Source of the DNA: an uncultured Oscillospiraceae bacterium
GTDB taxonomy: Bacteria > Bacillota > Clostridia > Oscillospirales > Ruminococcaceae
Assembly: GCA_910587135.1 (NCBI GenBank)
Contig: CAJULF010000007.1
Span: forward strand, 21,155 to 85,154
Length of the DNA: 64,000 nt
Reading direction: 5' to 3'
Part shown: in pieces, positions 1 through 8,316 of the stretch
How positions within the stretch are numbered: position 1 is the first letter of the stretch
Layout of the letters: every line of letters begins with the position of its first letter
Notes under the pieces: generated by a model
Told to the model about the DNA's origin: nothing
The model's database searches: none
The model's input: only the letters and a program-made list of their open reading frames with translations
Made by a program: the position numbers and the translations under genes

Positions 1-1080
1 TTTAAAAGAACAATGGGAATGGCAATGGCGGCAGTTATGTCCGTTACAATGGCAGGAGTTATGCCAGCGGCGGCGGAAGTGGAATATCAGTTTGATGATT
101 ATCTTGAAAGCTATTTTGAAACATCATTGCCTGACTGGTTACTTGAAAATGGGTATTCCGCTGATGAGGAATATTATGTAAGCTATCCTGTTGGATATGG
201 CGACTATTCTTCGGGAGAAACTGAGGGAGTATATATTTTCATCTTTGAAAACGACAGTATCATCGGCAAATTGAGAACATACACATATGATGGAAACGAT
301 TATGTTGTTTTCGACCAAAGCATTCCCGAGGAAGTACAGGCTATGTATGACAATGGTGAGGATATTGCGATAACGGCAGATGGAGACTATACGTTTGTGG
401 TATCCGAAACCGACAGCGTGGCACTTGACGTTGATGACTGCGTTAAAATGGATAAGCCCGTGGAGCTCGCGGCAAAAATCGACAAGGCAAAAGAGGTTTT
501 TGTTGCAGACCCCATTCAGGCGTATTCGGCTTCATTGGGTAACTATACCATTAAGGGAATTGAATTTAAACAAAATGTGCAGGTAACCAACGAATATGTA
601 ACCAATGAGTTTGTTTTGTGTTGGGAAGCTTGCCTTGCCATGAAAGTCAATTACCTTAAAGGTACAAATTTAGATGCAATGGATGTATACAAGGCAATAG
701 GGTGTCCCGACCCGCATGACGGCAGTGTAATCAATAATCAAAAATATATTGATACCTATGCGATGTATGGTGTAACAATTGATTGCTATAACAAGACCAT
801 TCCGACAAGCACGCTTCTTGATGAACTTCGCAGCAATAACCCCGTCGACTTAAGTGTTGATGATTTAAATAATAAAAATTTATCTCACGCTATTCTTTTA
901 AAAGGTATACACGTTTATGATACCCACACTGATTTCTACATTTTGGATCCGGACTATACATCTCATTATGGTGAGGCTACGGTGACTGTAAAAGGTCTGC
1001 CCAATACAACGCATGAAAATTTTGTGTATAATACGGCATATAAAAATCATTCATATAAGTGGAAGAAAACTCGATATTGA
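1..1080 (+). CDS. Secreted papain-like cysteine peptidase (5' end outside window)
   Basis: The reading frame is open from base 1. Comparison with the paralogue at 3782 shows only four codons (MKKT) are missing. A signal peptide ends near PAAAE, so the product is exported. The C-terminal half looks like a C39/AvrRpt2-like papain-fold peptidase: LCWEAC (likely nucleophile Cys, about residue 211), SHAILLKG (His about 300) and YILDPDY (Asp about 320). The N-terminal half (about 30-175) is acidic, Tyr-rich and not recognised; it could be a propeptide. A strong terminator follows. The substrate is unknown. The peptidase assignment rests on motif order and spacing only. Confidence 0.7.
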   Translation, partial: FKRTMGMAMAAVMSVTMAGVMPAAAEVEYQFDDYLESYFETSLPDWLLENGYSADEEYYVSYPVGYGDYSSGETEGVYIFIFENDSIIGKLRTYTYDGNDYVVFDQSIPEEVQAMYDNGEDIAITADGDYTFVVSETDSVALDVDDCVKMDKPVELAAKIDKAKEVFVADPIQAYSASLGNYTIKGIEFKQNVQVTNEYVTNEFVLCWEACLAMKVNYLKGTNLDAMDVYKAIGCPDPHDGSVINNQKYIDTYAMYGVTIDCYNKTIPTSTLLDELRSNNPVDLSVDDLNNKNLSHAILLKGIHVYDTHTDFYILDPDYTSHYGEATVTVKGLPNTTHENFVYNTAYKNHSYKWKKTRY

Positions 1081-1128
1081 TATGTTTTGAAGTTAAATAA
1101 TCTTATTGGCTATAGCTTATAATTTCAT

Positions 1129-1168
1129 TCCCGACTCTTGCCTTTATGAGCGGGGTCGGGATTTTTTT
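1129..1168 (+). terminator. Intrinsic terminator after the first peptidase gene
   Basis: A 9-bp stem (TCCCGACTC with GGGTCGGGA, one G-T pair) is followed by seven T. It ends only 21 nt before the next start codon, so it may also act as a leader element of the lipoprotein gene. Confidence 0.85.
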
Positions 1169-1189
1169 GAAGCATGAGGAGGTTAGCGA

Positions 1190-2554
1190 ATGAACAAAAA
1201 ACTTGCAATTGTAAGTTTGTTGCTTGTCCTGCTGCTCACAGGCTGCACAGATGATCAAAAAACGTTTTTGAATAATGTTTCGGACAATGCTTTTCAAACA
1301 AAAGAAACGAGCAAAGAAGTTAATGCTTCAACCGAAGAATTAGCAACAGAAACAGAGGATAACTCCGTTCTCATCTCACCGTATCCCTCGCTGATGTATA
1401 ACGGTACGATTTATGTCTATCTTGTTTACAGCGCCCAGACGGAACTTGACGGAAGATATTGCGAAGTAGATGGAGGTGAGGACGCGTTTGTTGACGCAGA
1501 GCGCATGAGAAACGAGTGCGATTATATAGGTGAAAGCATACCGAACCCCGACAATTACGCAAGACCCGATCAAGAGCTTGAAGTAACATGCTCCGATGAG
1601 GTATATGAACTGTATAAAATCGACGAAAATCAAGTGCTGTTGTATTCTACACGGGATTTGGATATACCGGAAAGCTGGCAGAGCATAGCGGCTGTTTATC
1701 CAGGGACTTTCCGCAGACATTATATTCTTATCAGAAACGATAAATATGATGAGCTTTCCGGTGATTTGCAAGCACAATATTACCGCCTTAATGAACGCTT
1801 TCCCAACACTAAGTCCGAGAGCCGAACAAGTGCGGTTATCGAAGAGGCGAAGCCGGAAACCTCATCGCTCTTCACCAACTATGTTCTTGATGGAGCGGAA
1901 AATCTTTCCATAAATGGAGAAGTGCTTGATTCTGCGGAACTTGCGGAATTTGAGTATGATGTTCTCAGGCTTGAAGATTATAAACCCGAGCTAAGCAAAT
2001 TTCTTAGTGTGTCGGGTTTGACCGAAATAGCGGAGCAGTGTGCTCGCGGATATACACTTTTAAGGTTTTTCAGTACTGAAAATTTAAGCAGTGGGATTTT
2101 GGATGAGCAGTCGTTGGAAACACTTTCGCAGCTTAACATTGCGGCACGTTCGCCAAACCGTTTCTATGCCTCGGGAATATCGTATGACAGCTTTATAAAC
2201 TCCTACCTTGACGTATTCACTGTTGATGCCGCAGAGCGTGTGTTTTCAAGATTTCCGAATTTCTGCTCATATAAAGAACAACTGTGGTTTGCCGACTGCG
2301 CAATGACAGGAAACGTTGGCGATGTCCATGAGGAATATGAACTGATAACGAATTCCGACAGCGAGATTCTGTTAAGATGTACGGTGTACTCCGTAGAGGT
2401 CGGAGAGCCGCCGGAATACGATCCCGATAAACGCGACATCTATAAAACCTATATGCTTGATTACAAATTTGTTAAGACAGCCGATGGGTGGCGGGCTGAT
2501 GAGTTCCCGATTTACAGCCGAGATTTGGACGGAGTCTTTCCCGAACAGGGGTAG
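1190..2554 (+). CDS. Lipoprotein with C-terminal IseA-like domain (hypothetical)
   Basis: The start ATG has an upstream GAGGAGG. A lipoprotein signal ends in LLTGC, giving lipidated Cys19, so the 454-aa product should be anchored outside the membrane. After a Ser/Thr/Glu-rich linker there are two unrecognised regions. The last about 125 residues (YDSF...VFTVDAAERVF...YKEQLWF...DGWRADEFPIYS) are clearly paralogous to the end of the next gene. The pattern (Tyr-Asp-Ser-Phe, a central Asn/Lys-Glu-x-Leu-Trp, and a GWR strand near the end) resembles IseA/YoeB-type inhibitors of cell-wall endopeptidases, but this is from memory of the fold and not a database match. Its stop is adjacent to the next unit. 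Confidence 0.7.
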   Translation: MNKKLAIVSLLLVLLLTGCTDDQKTFLNNVSDNAFQTKETSKEVNASTEELATETEDNSVLISPYPSLMYNGTIYVYLVYSAQTELDGRYCEVDGGEDAFVDAERMRNECDYIGESIPNPDNYARPDQELEVTCSDEVYELYKIDENQVLLYSTRDLDIPESWQSIAAVYPGTFRRHYILIRNDKYDELSGDLQAQYYRLNERFPNTKSESRTSAVIEEAKPETSSLFTNYVLDGAENLSINGEVLDSAELAEFEYDVLRLEDYKPELSKFLSVSGLTEIAEQCARGYTLLRFFSTENLSSGILDEQSLETLSQLNIAARSPNRFYASGISYDSFINSYLDVFTVDAAERVFSRFPNFCSYKEQLWFADCAMTGNVGDVHEEYELITNSDSEILLRCTVYSVEVGEPPEYDPDKRDIYKTYMLDYKFVKTADGWRADEFPIYSRDLDGVFPEQG

Positions 2555-2644
2555 TTGCCAATTTTAAGTGCACAAGTGGAAAAAGGCTTTGAACAGCAAC
2601 AATTTATGTCGGCATCATTTTACAATAACTTTAAGGAGATTCTT

Positions 2645-3493
2645 ATGAAGTGCGTATTAAAAATTATTGCAGTGCTTTCCCTGTCTTTTTCCGTTTGCGC
2701 CTGTAAAGGAAACCCCAACGACAATTATTTGTCTGACGATGTTCGGCAGACATCGGAGAACATCACTGCTGAAATTGACAGCGATGTTATTGTTAGTGAT
2801 GCGGATAAAATCGAGTTTTATGGTGAGACAGCCTTTGACAAATCAGCATTGGGCAGCTTTGTGTATGACAGTGTGGTGGAAAACATGAAAATCCGCTCAG
2901 AGTACAACGGTTTAAATATTCTTTCAGCCGAAAATGCGGAGATTTATGACTTATATCTCCGTTCGCTTGCGCTAAGGGAGATTGTGTTCAGCCACGGAGA
3001 GGAATTTCCTGTCGAAAATTTCGGTGAGGACTTTTTATCTTTTGACAGTCTTCCGCAGATATTGGTTAATGATTCATGTTATTGTTGCTCGATGGTCACC
3101 TATGACAGCTTCTATAATGCTCTAACAGAGGTGTTTACAAAAGAAGCAGTTGATAAAATGCTGGAAATGGAAAACCGCTCACTATATGAATACAATGGAG
3201 CGCTGTGGATAACTGTCGGAACAAAATACATTGACACAAAAACCATACATGAGGATTACTCTATAGAGAAAAAAACCGATTCGGCTTTTGATATAGCTAT
3301 AACCGCATATCTTGTTGAGGATGCGCGCGATGAGGAGTTTGAATATGCTAATGCAGATGCATACAAAAAGCAAATATTCCATTACACTATACTTAAAACA
3401 GAGAACGGTTGGAGAGTTAACGACTTTCCGGTTTACAGATTTTATGACGGTGATATGCGTAGGATACAAATAGCAGATTTATACGCAATATAA
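2645..3493 (+). CDS. Lipoprotein, paralogue of the preceding gene's C-terminal domain
   Basis: The frame is open further upstream, but the ATG at 2645 has AAGGAG 5 nt before it and begins a lipoprotein signal (SVCAC, lipidated Cys20), so this start is preferred. The product is 282 aa. The C-terminal about 120 residues (YDSFYNALTEVFTKEAVDKM... YNGALWITVG... TENGWRVNDFPVYR) align with the end of the 454-aa lipoprotein. Together they form a pair lying between two secreted cysteine peptidases. An inhibitor or immunity role is an inference from this context and from the IseA-like pattern. No other function is recognised. Confidence 0.7.
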   Translation: MKCVLKIIAVLSLSFSVCACKGNPNDNYLSDDVRQTSENITAEIDSDVIVSDADKIEFYGETAFDKSALGSFVYDSVVENMKIRSEYNGLNILSAENAEIYDLYLRSLALREIVFSHGEEFPVENFGEDFLSFDSLPQILVNDSCYCCSMVTYDSFYNALTEVFTKEAVDKMLEMENRSLYEYNGALWITVGTKYIDTKTIHEDYSIEKKTDSAFDIAITAYLVEDARDEEFEYANADAYKKQIFHYTILKTENGWRVNDFPVYRFYDGDMRRIQIADLYAI

Positions 3494-3676
3494 CAATTCT
3501 AAAATATTATCACTAAATCCATCAATTATCTTACAACACAAACAAAATTTATGTATAGATGGGAATTTCAAAATGAAAAAGCATTAATCACAACAACATT
3601 TTTATCAACGATCCTCCTTAATTTTCAGTTTGTTCACAAATGCGGGAAATCAAATTTGTGTAGAACAGAAAACATA

Positions 3677-3775
3677 ACGGAAATTCCGTGGAGCGGATTC
3701 CACGACGGAACAGGCGGGGCAAACGCCCCTAACAACACAGGGCTTTGTGCTCTGGCGATTTTCCGTAAGGAGGAA
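3677..3775 (+). promoter_or_regulatory. Candidate structured RNA leader before the second peptidase gene
   Basis: ACGGAAA near 3678 can pair with TTTCCGT just before the ribosome site. This closing stem would enclose three hairpins: CGTGGA/TCCACG, GGGGC/GCCCC and CAGGGC/GCTCTG. The 3' strand of the closing stem abuts AAGGAGG, so folding could control translation. I compared it by eye with common riboswitch classes and found no convincing match. Confidence 0.4.
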
Positions 3776-3781
3776 AATATT

Positions 3782-4804
3782 ATGAAAAAAACTTTTAAAA
3801 GAACAATGGGAATGGCAATGGCGGCAGTTATGTCCGTTACAATGGCAGGAGTTATGCCAGCGGCGGCGGAAGAGATTGCCGAAAACGTTATAACTTTCAA
3901 CGATGTGTTGGAAACGTTGTCCTATCATCTTACTGCTTACTATGGTGTTACTGGAGATGATTATTACATTGGTTCTGAAATTCCGAGCTATTTGGTCATT
4001 GATGGAGAGGTTGAATTTTTCAACGGAACATTATACTACCCCGTATATTGCGAAGATGAAGCTGTTGGCGTTTTTTATGTGTACTTTGACGATGATGGCG
4101 GCGCAACATTTTCCTATACGGATATGCTTGCAGAGCAGTTAGAAGAACTTGCTCCGACAGATAATTACTGCTTGTTCCTTGATGAGGAAAACGAGTATAT
4201 TGTTTCGGAAACTAAAACATATAGCCTTTTGGACAATGATATACTGTTTACTTCCACAAACGCTGAAAAAATACTTGTTCCAAGTGCTGTAAATATGACG
4301 CGAGCAGCAAGTTCTAAGTCCTTGAGTGTTCCTGTTTGGAATCAGACACAAAACGGAACTTATTACGGACTTTGCTGGGCAGGTTCTATGTGGTCTATCG
4401 GAAAGTATCTGACTGGAATTTCGTCATACACACCTTTTACAATCGCAGACGAAATGGGTATAGGTTATTGGGAAGGCGCAAATAGCTCTGCTGTAATAAC
4501 TGGTTTCAGCGATTTGTACGATTTAAGTGCAAAAAGAACAAGTAAACCTACCAATGCTCGAATAATGACATATATCAATAATGGCACGCCGATTTATATG
4601 AGTATGGATGGTGACGTTGACAATAAGGGACATGCGATGGTTTTGAGAGGGTATACTGATACGGATACCGAAAATACCTTCGTTATTATAACCATGGATC
4701 CTTATGGAGGAACTACCAGAACTATGTCCAGCAAAACCTCAACATATACTATCAAATATTCTAATGTAACGTATACATGGAATAGTGCAATTGTTCCACA
4801 GTAA
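3782..4804 (+). CDS. Secreted papain-like cysteine peptidase
   Basis: The chosen ATG has AAGGAGG 7 nt upstream and starts a signal peptide (cleavage near PAAAEE) identical to that of the peptidase at the left edge. The product is 340 aa. The C-terminal domain carries a full papain-like set: Gln188/Gln190, Cys198 in GLCWAGS, His284 in GHAMVLRG and Asp306 in TMDPYGG, as in C39-like/AvrRpt2-like peptidases. Residues 31-170 are an unrecognised acidic region, possibly a prodomain. Outside the leader and motifs it is quite divergent from the first peptidase. A long perfect hairpin follows. The substrate is unknown; action outside the membrane is expected. Confidence 0.75.
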   Translation: MKKTFKRTMGMAMAAVMSVTMAGVMPAAAEEIAENVITFNDVLETLSYHLTAYYGVTGDDYYIGSEIPSYLVIDGEVEFFNGTLYYPVYCEDEAVGVFYVYFDDDGGATFSYTDMLAEQLEELAPTDNYCLFLDEENEYIVSETKTYSLLDNDILFTSTNAEKILVPSAVNMTRAASSKSLSVPVWNQTQNGTYYGLCWAGSMWSIGKYLTGISSYTPFTIADEMGIGYWEGANSSAVITGFSDLYDLSAKRTSKPTNARIMTYINNGTPIYMSMDGDVDNKGHAMVLRGYTDTDTENTFVIITMDPYGGTTRTMSSKTSTYTIKYSNVTYTWNSAIVPQ

Positions 4805-4839
4805 TATTAAACTATCATGTCTATTACAATTAGACCACA

Positions 4840-4880
4840 GTTCACATAAACGGTAGGAACGGCTTATCGTTTATGTGAAC
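4840..4880. terminator. Long perfect hairpin between the peptidase and secreted-protein genes
   Basis: GTTCACATAAACG at 4840-4852 pairs perfectly with 4868-4880 (13 bp, 15-nt loop). It likely ends the peptidase transcript, although the following A/T run (aaaatttt) is not a clean U-tract. Confidence 0.6.
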
Positions 4881-4904
4881 AAAATTTTACATGGAGGTAC
4901 CCAA

Positions 4905-5693
4905 ATGAAAAAAATCACAAGCATTCTTTTAGCGATCGTCACAGCCGCATGCACGGCGGTAAGCGCTTCGGCGGCGGGCATAAGCACGAGAACAACTCTT
5001 GGCAGGCTCAAAAGCGTAACGACCGATAACGAGGTATCGGTGCTTAGCAAAAGTGTTTCTATATCCAAAACCCTTGACATCGCGAACGGTGAACTTCTGG
5101 CAATTCCGAGCGGCAAGACCCTGTTTTTGAAAAGCGGAGCGAATATCGACGGCGACATTTATGTTGAAAATGGCGGAAAGATAATCTTCAGCGACGGGGA
5201 GGTAACGATAAACGGTTCGCTTGTTTCCGACGGAACAGTCACGATAAAGTCCGCTGCAAGTGCTTTGGTATATGGGAATATTTATGTATCGTCTCAGGGA
5301 ACGCTGTCAATAGGCTCCGACGAAAAAGTTGCCGTGAGTGAAAGCGGCAAAATAGTTTGCATGGGAAAAACGAACAGCAAACTTCTCGACATTGCAACAA
5401 AACCTATAGCGGCTGTGCTTAAAAGCACTGATATTGCCGGCAGGGCAATCAAAACAGAAGCTATGACGGATAATTTTGAAAGCGTCATTCCCGATCCCAA
5501 CAAATATTACGCCGAGAGCGAAACCCCAACAGGAGGGGTAACCTCAACGCTGTATATGTTTTTTGACAATGGTGTATGCATCAGCGCGGGTAAAATCGGC
5601 AGCCAAGCAAACAGTGAAAATTATTCATCGATTTGCGGTGTCAGTGTGAGAAATGCCAAAATAGCGATAAATGCTCTCTTTGATACTGTGTGA
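4905..5693 (+). CDS. Secreted protein with beta-helix (bactofilin-like) repeats
   Basis: The ATG at 4905 follows GGAGGT and begins a standard signal peptide (MKKITSILLAIV...ASA); an in-frame ATG at 4875 lacks a ribosome site. The product is 262 aa. Residues about 55-150 hold short strand-turn repeats with regularly spaced Gly/Asp (GDIYVENGG, NGSLVSDG, GNIYVSSQG), the pattern of a right-handed beta-helix or bactofilin-like stack. The C-terminal about 100 residues are unrecognised. It belongs to the secreted-protein block at the left of the window. Function unknown; a surface or matrix role is possible. Confidence 0.6.
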   Translation: MKKITSILLAIVTAACTAVSASAAGISTRTTLGRLKSVTTDNEVSVLSKSVSISKTLDIANGELLAIPSGKTLFLKSGANIDGDIYVENGGKIIFSDGEVTINGSLVSDGTVTIKSAASALVYGNIYVSSQGTLSIGSDEKVAVSESGKIVCMGKTNSKLLDIATKPIAAVLKSTDIAGRAIKTEAMTDNFESVIPDPNKYYAESETPTGGVTSTLYMFFDNGVCISAGKIGSQANSENYSSICGVSVRNAKIAINALFDTV

Positions 5694-5788
5694 GACCATG
5701 TAATCAGCGTATCACAGCAAATTAAACGGTAATTTTTTATATTATTTGCGGTTAATTTCATGTTCATATGTAGTTGTGGTTTTATGAC

Positions 5789-5820
5789 GACACCGCTCAC
5801 GACGCGAGCGGTGTCATTTT
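5789..5820 (+). terminator. Hairpin terminator upstream of a lipoprotein gene
   Basis: A perfect 10-bp stem (GACACCGCTC with GAGCGGTGTC, 7-nt loop) is followed by ATTTT. It separates the beta-helix protein gene from the next lipoprotein. Confidence 0.75.
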
Positions 5821-5837
5821 ATCAGTAAGGAGAAAAT

Positions 5838-6722
5838 ATGAAACGAACAAATTTTTTCAGTATACTTTTAGCTGCTCTTCTGTTCACAAGCTGTGCCAAC
5901 CGCAGCGAAGTCGGCAGCGTCCCATCAACCGATATATCGGAGAACGCTGCGCGTATGTGGACGGATAGCCAAAGTGCGCGTAAAACGGAAATCATACCCT
6001 ATAACGAGGATTTTGCCAAGGAGATTTCGGAAAAGGCGACAGAATTTTATATGCCTTTAATGAAGGAGTGTGAGGAGCATGGGCAGAACCCTGAGGGTGC
6101 GCCTCAAATGGATATTAAAATAGGCGGAAGAGATAATCACCTTTATACGGGAAAACTCGAAACCTATCCCCGCGCCGACGGAAATTTTTTTGTTGTAAAA
6201 CCCTACGGTCATGTGCAGGGTGATATAGGCTATTTTGAGATATATTTTTTTGACAATAACAGCCGCGCAATGATAGGCGTTTGCCCTTATGTTTCCTATA
6301 CTTCTCTGTGTTGCGACGGCGAATATTTTTACTATATTTTTAAGGATAAGCTGTGCCGCATATCGGAAGACGGTGCGGTTGACGAGATCGTTGATTTTGA
6401 GGTATATAACCCCGAGGACACCGACGACGAGATATATCCGTCCGTCATGGATATAGAGGCGGAGATGGATGGCGATACGCTGAAGGTCACCGCGGGATTT
6501 TACTGCGGCTCGGATACCGCTTCATATTATAAAACAAATACCTATATTATAAATGTAACGGATTTAAGTGTTGAGCCGCAAATCGGAGATTTATATGTAA
6601 CGGAGAAGCAGCCAACAGGCACTGCTGTTTCCGCGGACAGTCTGCCCGAAATCGTTATATCAAATAAAGCAGATAATTCGGAACAAAATTTCAGTCAGAA
6701 CAACGGACATACTTTTAATTAA
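5838..6722 (+). CDS. Hypothetical lipoprotein
   Basis: The ATG follows TAAGGAG. A lipoprotein signal ends in FTSC (Cys19), so the 294-aa product is probably anchored outside the membrane. The mature part is rich in acidic and aromatic residues. It reads like a surface beta-propeller or sensor fragment (YFEIYFFDNNSR, CCDGEYFYYIFKDKLCRISEDG), but no family is recognised. It lacks the C-terminal domain shared by the two lipoproteins at 1190 and 2645. It is convergent with the exporter gene that follows, separated by a shared hairpin. Confidence 0.6.
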   Translation: MKRTNFFSILLAALLFTSCANRSEVGSVPSTDISENAARMWTDSQSARKTEIIPYNEDFAKEISEKATEFYMPLMKECEEHGQNPEGAPQMDIKIGGRDNHLYTGKLETYPRADGNFFVVKPYGHVQGDIGYFEIYFFDNNSRAMIGVCPYVSYTSLCCDGEYFYYIFKDKLCRISEDGAVDEIVDFEVYNPEDTDDEIYPSVMDIEAEMDGDTLKVTAGFYCGSDTASYYKTNTYIINVTDLSVEPQIGDLYVTEKQPTGTAVSADSLPEIVISNKADNSEQNFSQNNGHTFN

Positions 6723-6771
6723 GCCATCACAGGTCAGTTGAAGATTGATGAATATATTCATATTTAATACG

Positions 6772-6799
6772 ACCCTCCGAGCCATAGAGCCCGGAGGGT
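6772..6799. terminator. Hairpin between convergent genes
   Basis: ACCCTCCG at 6772-6779 pairs with CGGAGGGT at 6792-6799. It lies between the lipoprotein gene on plus and the exporter gene on minus and can serve both. Confidence 0.7.
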
Positions 6800-6803
6800 T
6801 GAT

Positions 6804-8153
6804 TTATGTCTTTTTTTCGATTTTCGGATCGATGTGCTCCGCCGTAAAATTCTCGACGGGAATAACATAATCGTCCGTATCCTCGGGCAGTTCTTTTTTC
6901 TTAAGCTTGCCCGTAACAAATTCCGCGAACAGCAGATAGAACACAGCGAATACGGGAGAACCCAAAATCATTCCCGGTATCCCGAACATTCCCCCGCCGA
7001 CGATAATGGAGATAAGCACCCATATAGCAGGCAGTCCCATAGTTTCGCCGAACAGAAGCGGCTTGATAAGGTTGCCGTCGATCTGCTGAAGAACAACTAC
7101 GAAAATCGCAAACCAAAGCACCTTTATCGGGTCGACAAGCAGAATAAGGAAGCCGCTTGGAATAGCTCCGATAAACGGACCGAAGAAGGGAATCAGATTG
7201 GTCACGCCGCACACTACCGCGATAAGCGTAGCGTAGGGCATACCCATGATAACGCATCCAACCTCCATTGCGGCAAATATTATAAAGGAATCCACAAGGC
7301 TGGAGCCGATGAATTTGGTGAATATCTTGTTGCTCCGCGAAAAGGTGCTGAAAATACGCTTGCAGCGGTCAAACTTGAAAAGAGCAAAGAAAATTTTCTT
7401 AACCTGCGCCAGCAGCCGTTCCTTGCTTAACAGGAAATAGATAGCGATAACCAGACCGATTACAAAATTCTTTGTGCCTGTGAAAACCGCCGAAACCACG
7501 TTGAAAATCCCGCCGGTAACGCCGCCTACTATACCGGAGGCATAAGGCGTGACATATGCGGTAAGATTTTTCATAATGTCGTTCAGGTCGTCGAATTCAT
7601 CTGAAATGAACGTCGCTATCTCAGGATTGTTTTCAAATATTGCCTTTAATTTGTTTTCCAGCTCGCTGAAGTAGTCGGGAAGACGGTCCACCAGATCAAG
7701 AACACTCTCGGAAACGCTGGGGACTACCGCCACAACTATACCCACCATAACCGCCAGTACAATAATGTAGGCAATAATTATGGAAAGCGCTCTTGCCAGT
7801 GTCTTGCGCCCCTTAGCCTTTTTTTCGGGAGATTTCTGCCGCTTTTTAAGCTGCTCCGTGATTATGTTGGGACTTGAAACTCTCGAAAGCCGCTTGTCCA
7901 CCAGATTTTCTTTGGGCGGAACAGTTTTAAGCTTTTTAAACACCTTGTTCTCAAAAAGCATAACCAACGGGTTTAGTATATAGGCTATAACTATACCCAC
8001 AACTATTGGCGCGATAACCGACCACACTTTGGAAAATACGTCGGCGAATGATTTAAACTTAAATACGAACACCACAAACAACACCGCTATCGCAATAACT
8101 ACGATGCAGTATGCCGCAATGGTGGTATACTTTTTATTCCATTCAATTTTCAA
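6804..8153 (-). CDS. AI-2E family transporter (YdiK/PerM-like exporter)
   Basis: A 449-aa polytopic membrane protein. It has two N-terminal membrane segments, then a charged cytoplasmic stretch (about 80-120, Lys-rich), a further segment, a long extracytoplasmic helical region (about 145-200, DLVDRLPDYFSELENKLKAIF), and a C-terminal block of hydrophobic helices with the family-typical Gly/Pro-rich sequence (CGVTNLIPFFGPFIGAIPSG and QQIDGNLIKPLLFG). The family is named for an AI-2 exporter but members have varied roles, so the substrate is unknown. The start is TTG with a G-rich site (GGGGGGA) 7 nt upstream. Its own promoter lies just upstream. Confidence 0.85.
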   Translation of the reverse strand: MKIEWNKKYTTIAAYCIVVIAIAVLFVVFVFKFKSFADVFSKVWSVIAPIVVGIVIAYILNPLVMLFENKVFKKLKTVPPKENLVDKRLSRVSSPNIITEQLKKRQKSPEKKAKGRKTLARALSIIIAYIIVLAVMVGIVVAVVPSVSESVLDLVDRLPDYFSELENKLKAIFENNPEIATFISDEFDDLNDIMKNLTAYVTPYASGIVGGVTGGIFNVVSAVFTGTKNFVIGLVIAIYFLLSKERLLAQVKKIFFALFKFDRCKRIFSTFSRSNKIFTKFIGSSLVDSFIIFAAMEVGCVIMGMPYATLIAVVCGVTNLIPFFGPFIGAIPSGFLILLVDPIKVLWFAIFVVVLQQIDGNLIKPLLFGETMGLPAIWVLISIIVGGGMFGIPGMILGSPVFAVFYLLFAEFVTGKLKKKELPEDTDDYVIPVENFTAEHIDPKIEKKT

Positions 8154-8184
8154 ATCCGATTCCCCCCAATTATCATTATTGTAT

Positions 8185-8213
8185 AGTTTACCATATTATG
8201 CCTTTCTTGTCAA
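8185..8213 (-). promoter_or_regulatory. Promoter of the AI-2E transporter gene
   Basis: On the minus strand TTGACA (8208-8213) and TAAACT (8185-8190) are separated by 17 nt, about 30 nt before the TTG start. Confidence 0.6.
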
Positions 8214-8316
8214 GGATTTTTCGGTAAAAATTGAGTAAAGCTTTTTATGCCGGAACCTCTACCATACATTGAACTGCTTCGCGGGACAGGCGTTGAGCGG
8301 TCATTGGCATGGATAT

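Noticed and set aside
3551..3781. Longer version of the second peptidase
   Set aside because: It would place about 77 non-typical residues before a perfect signal peptide. The internal ATG has AAGGAGG and equals the paralogue's start.
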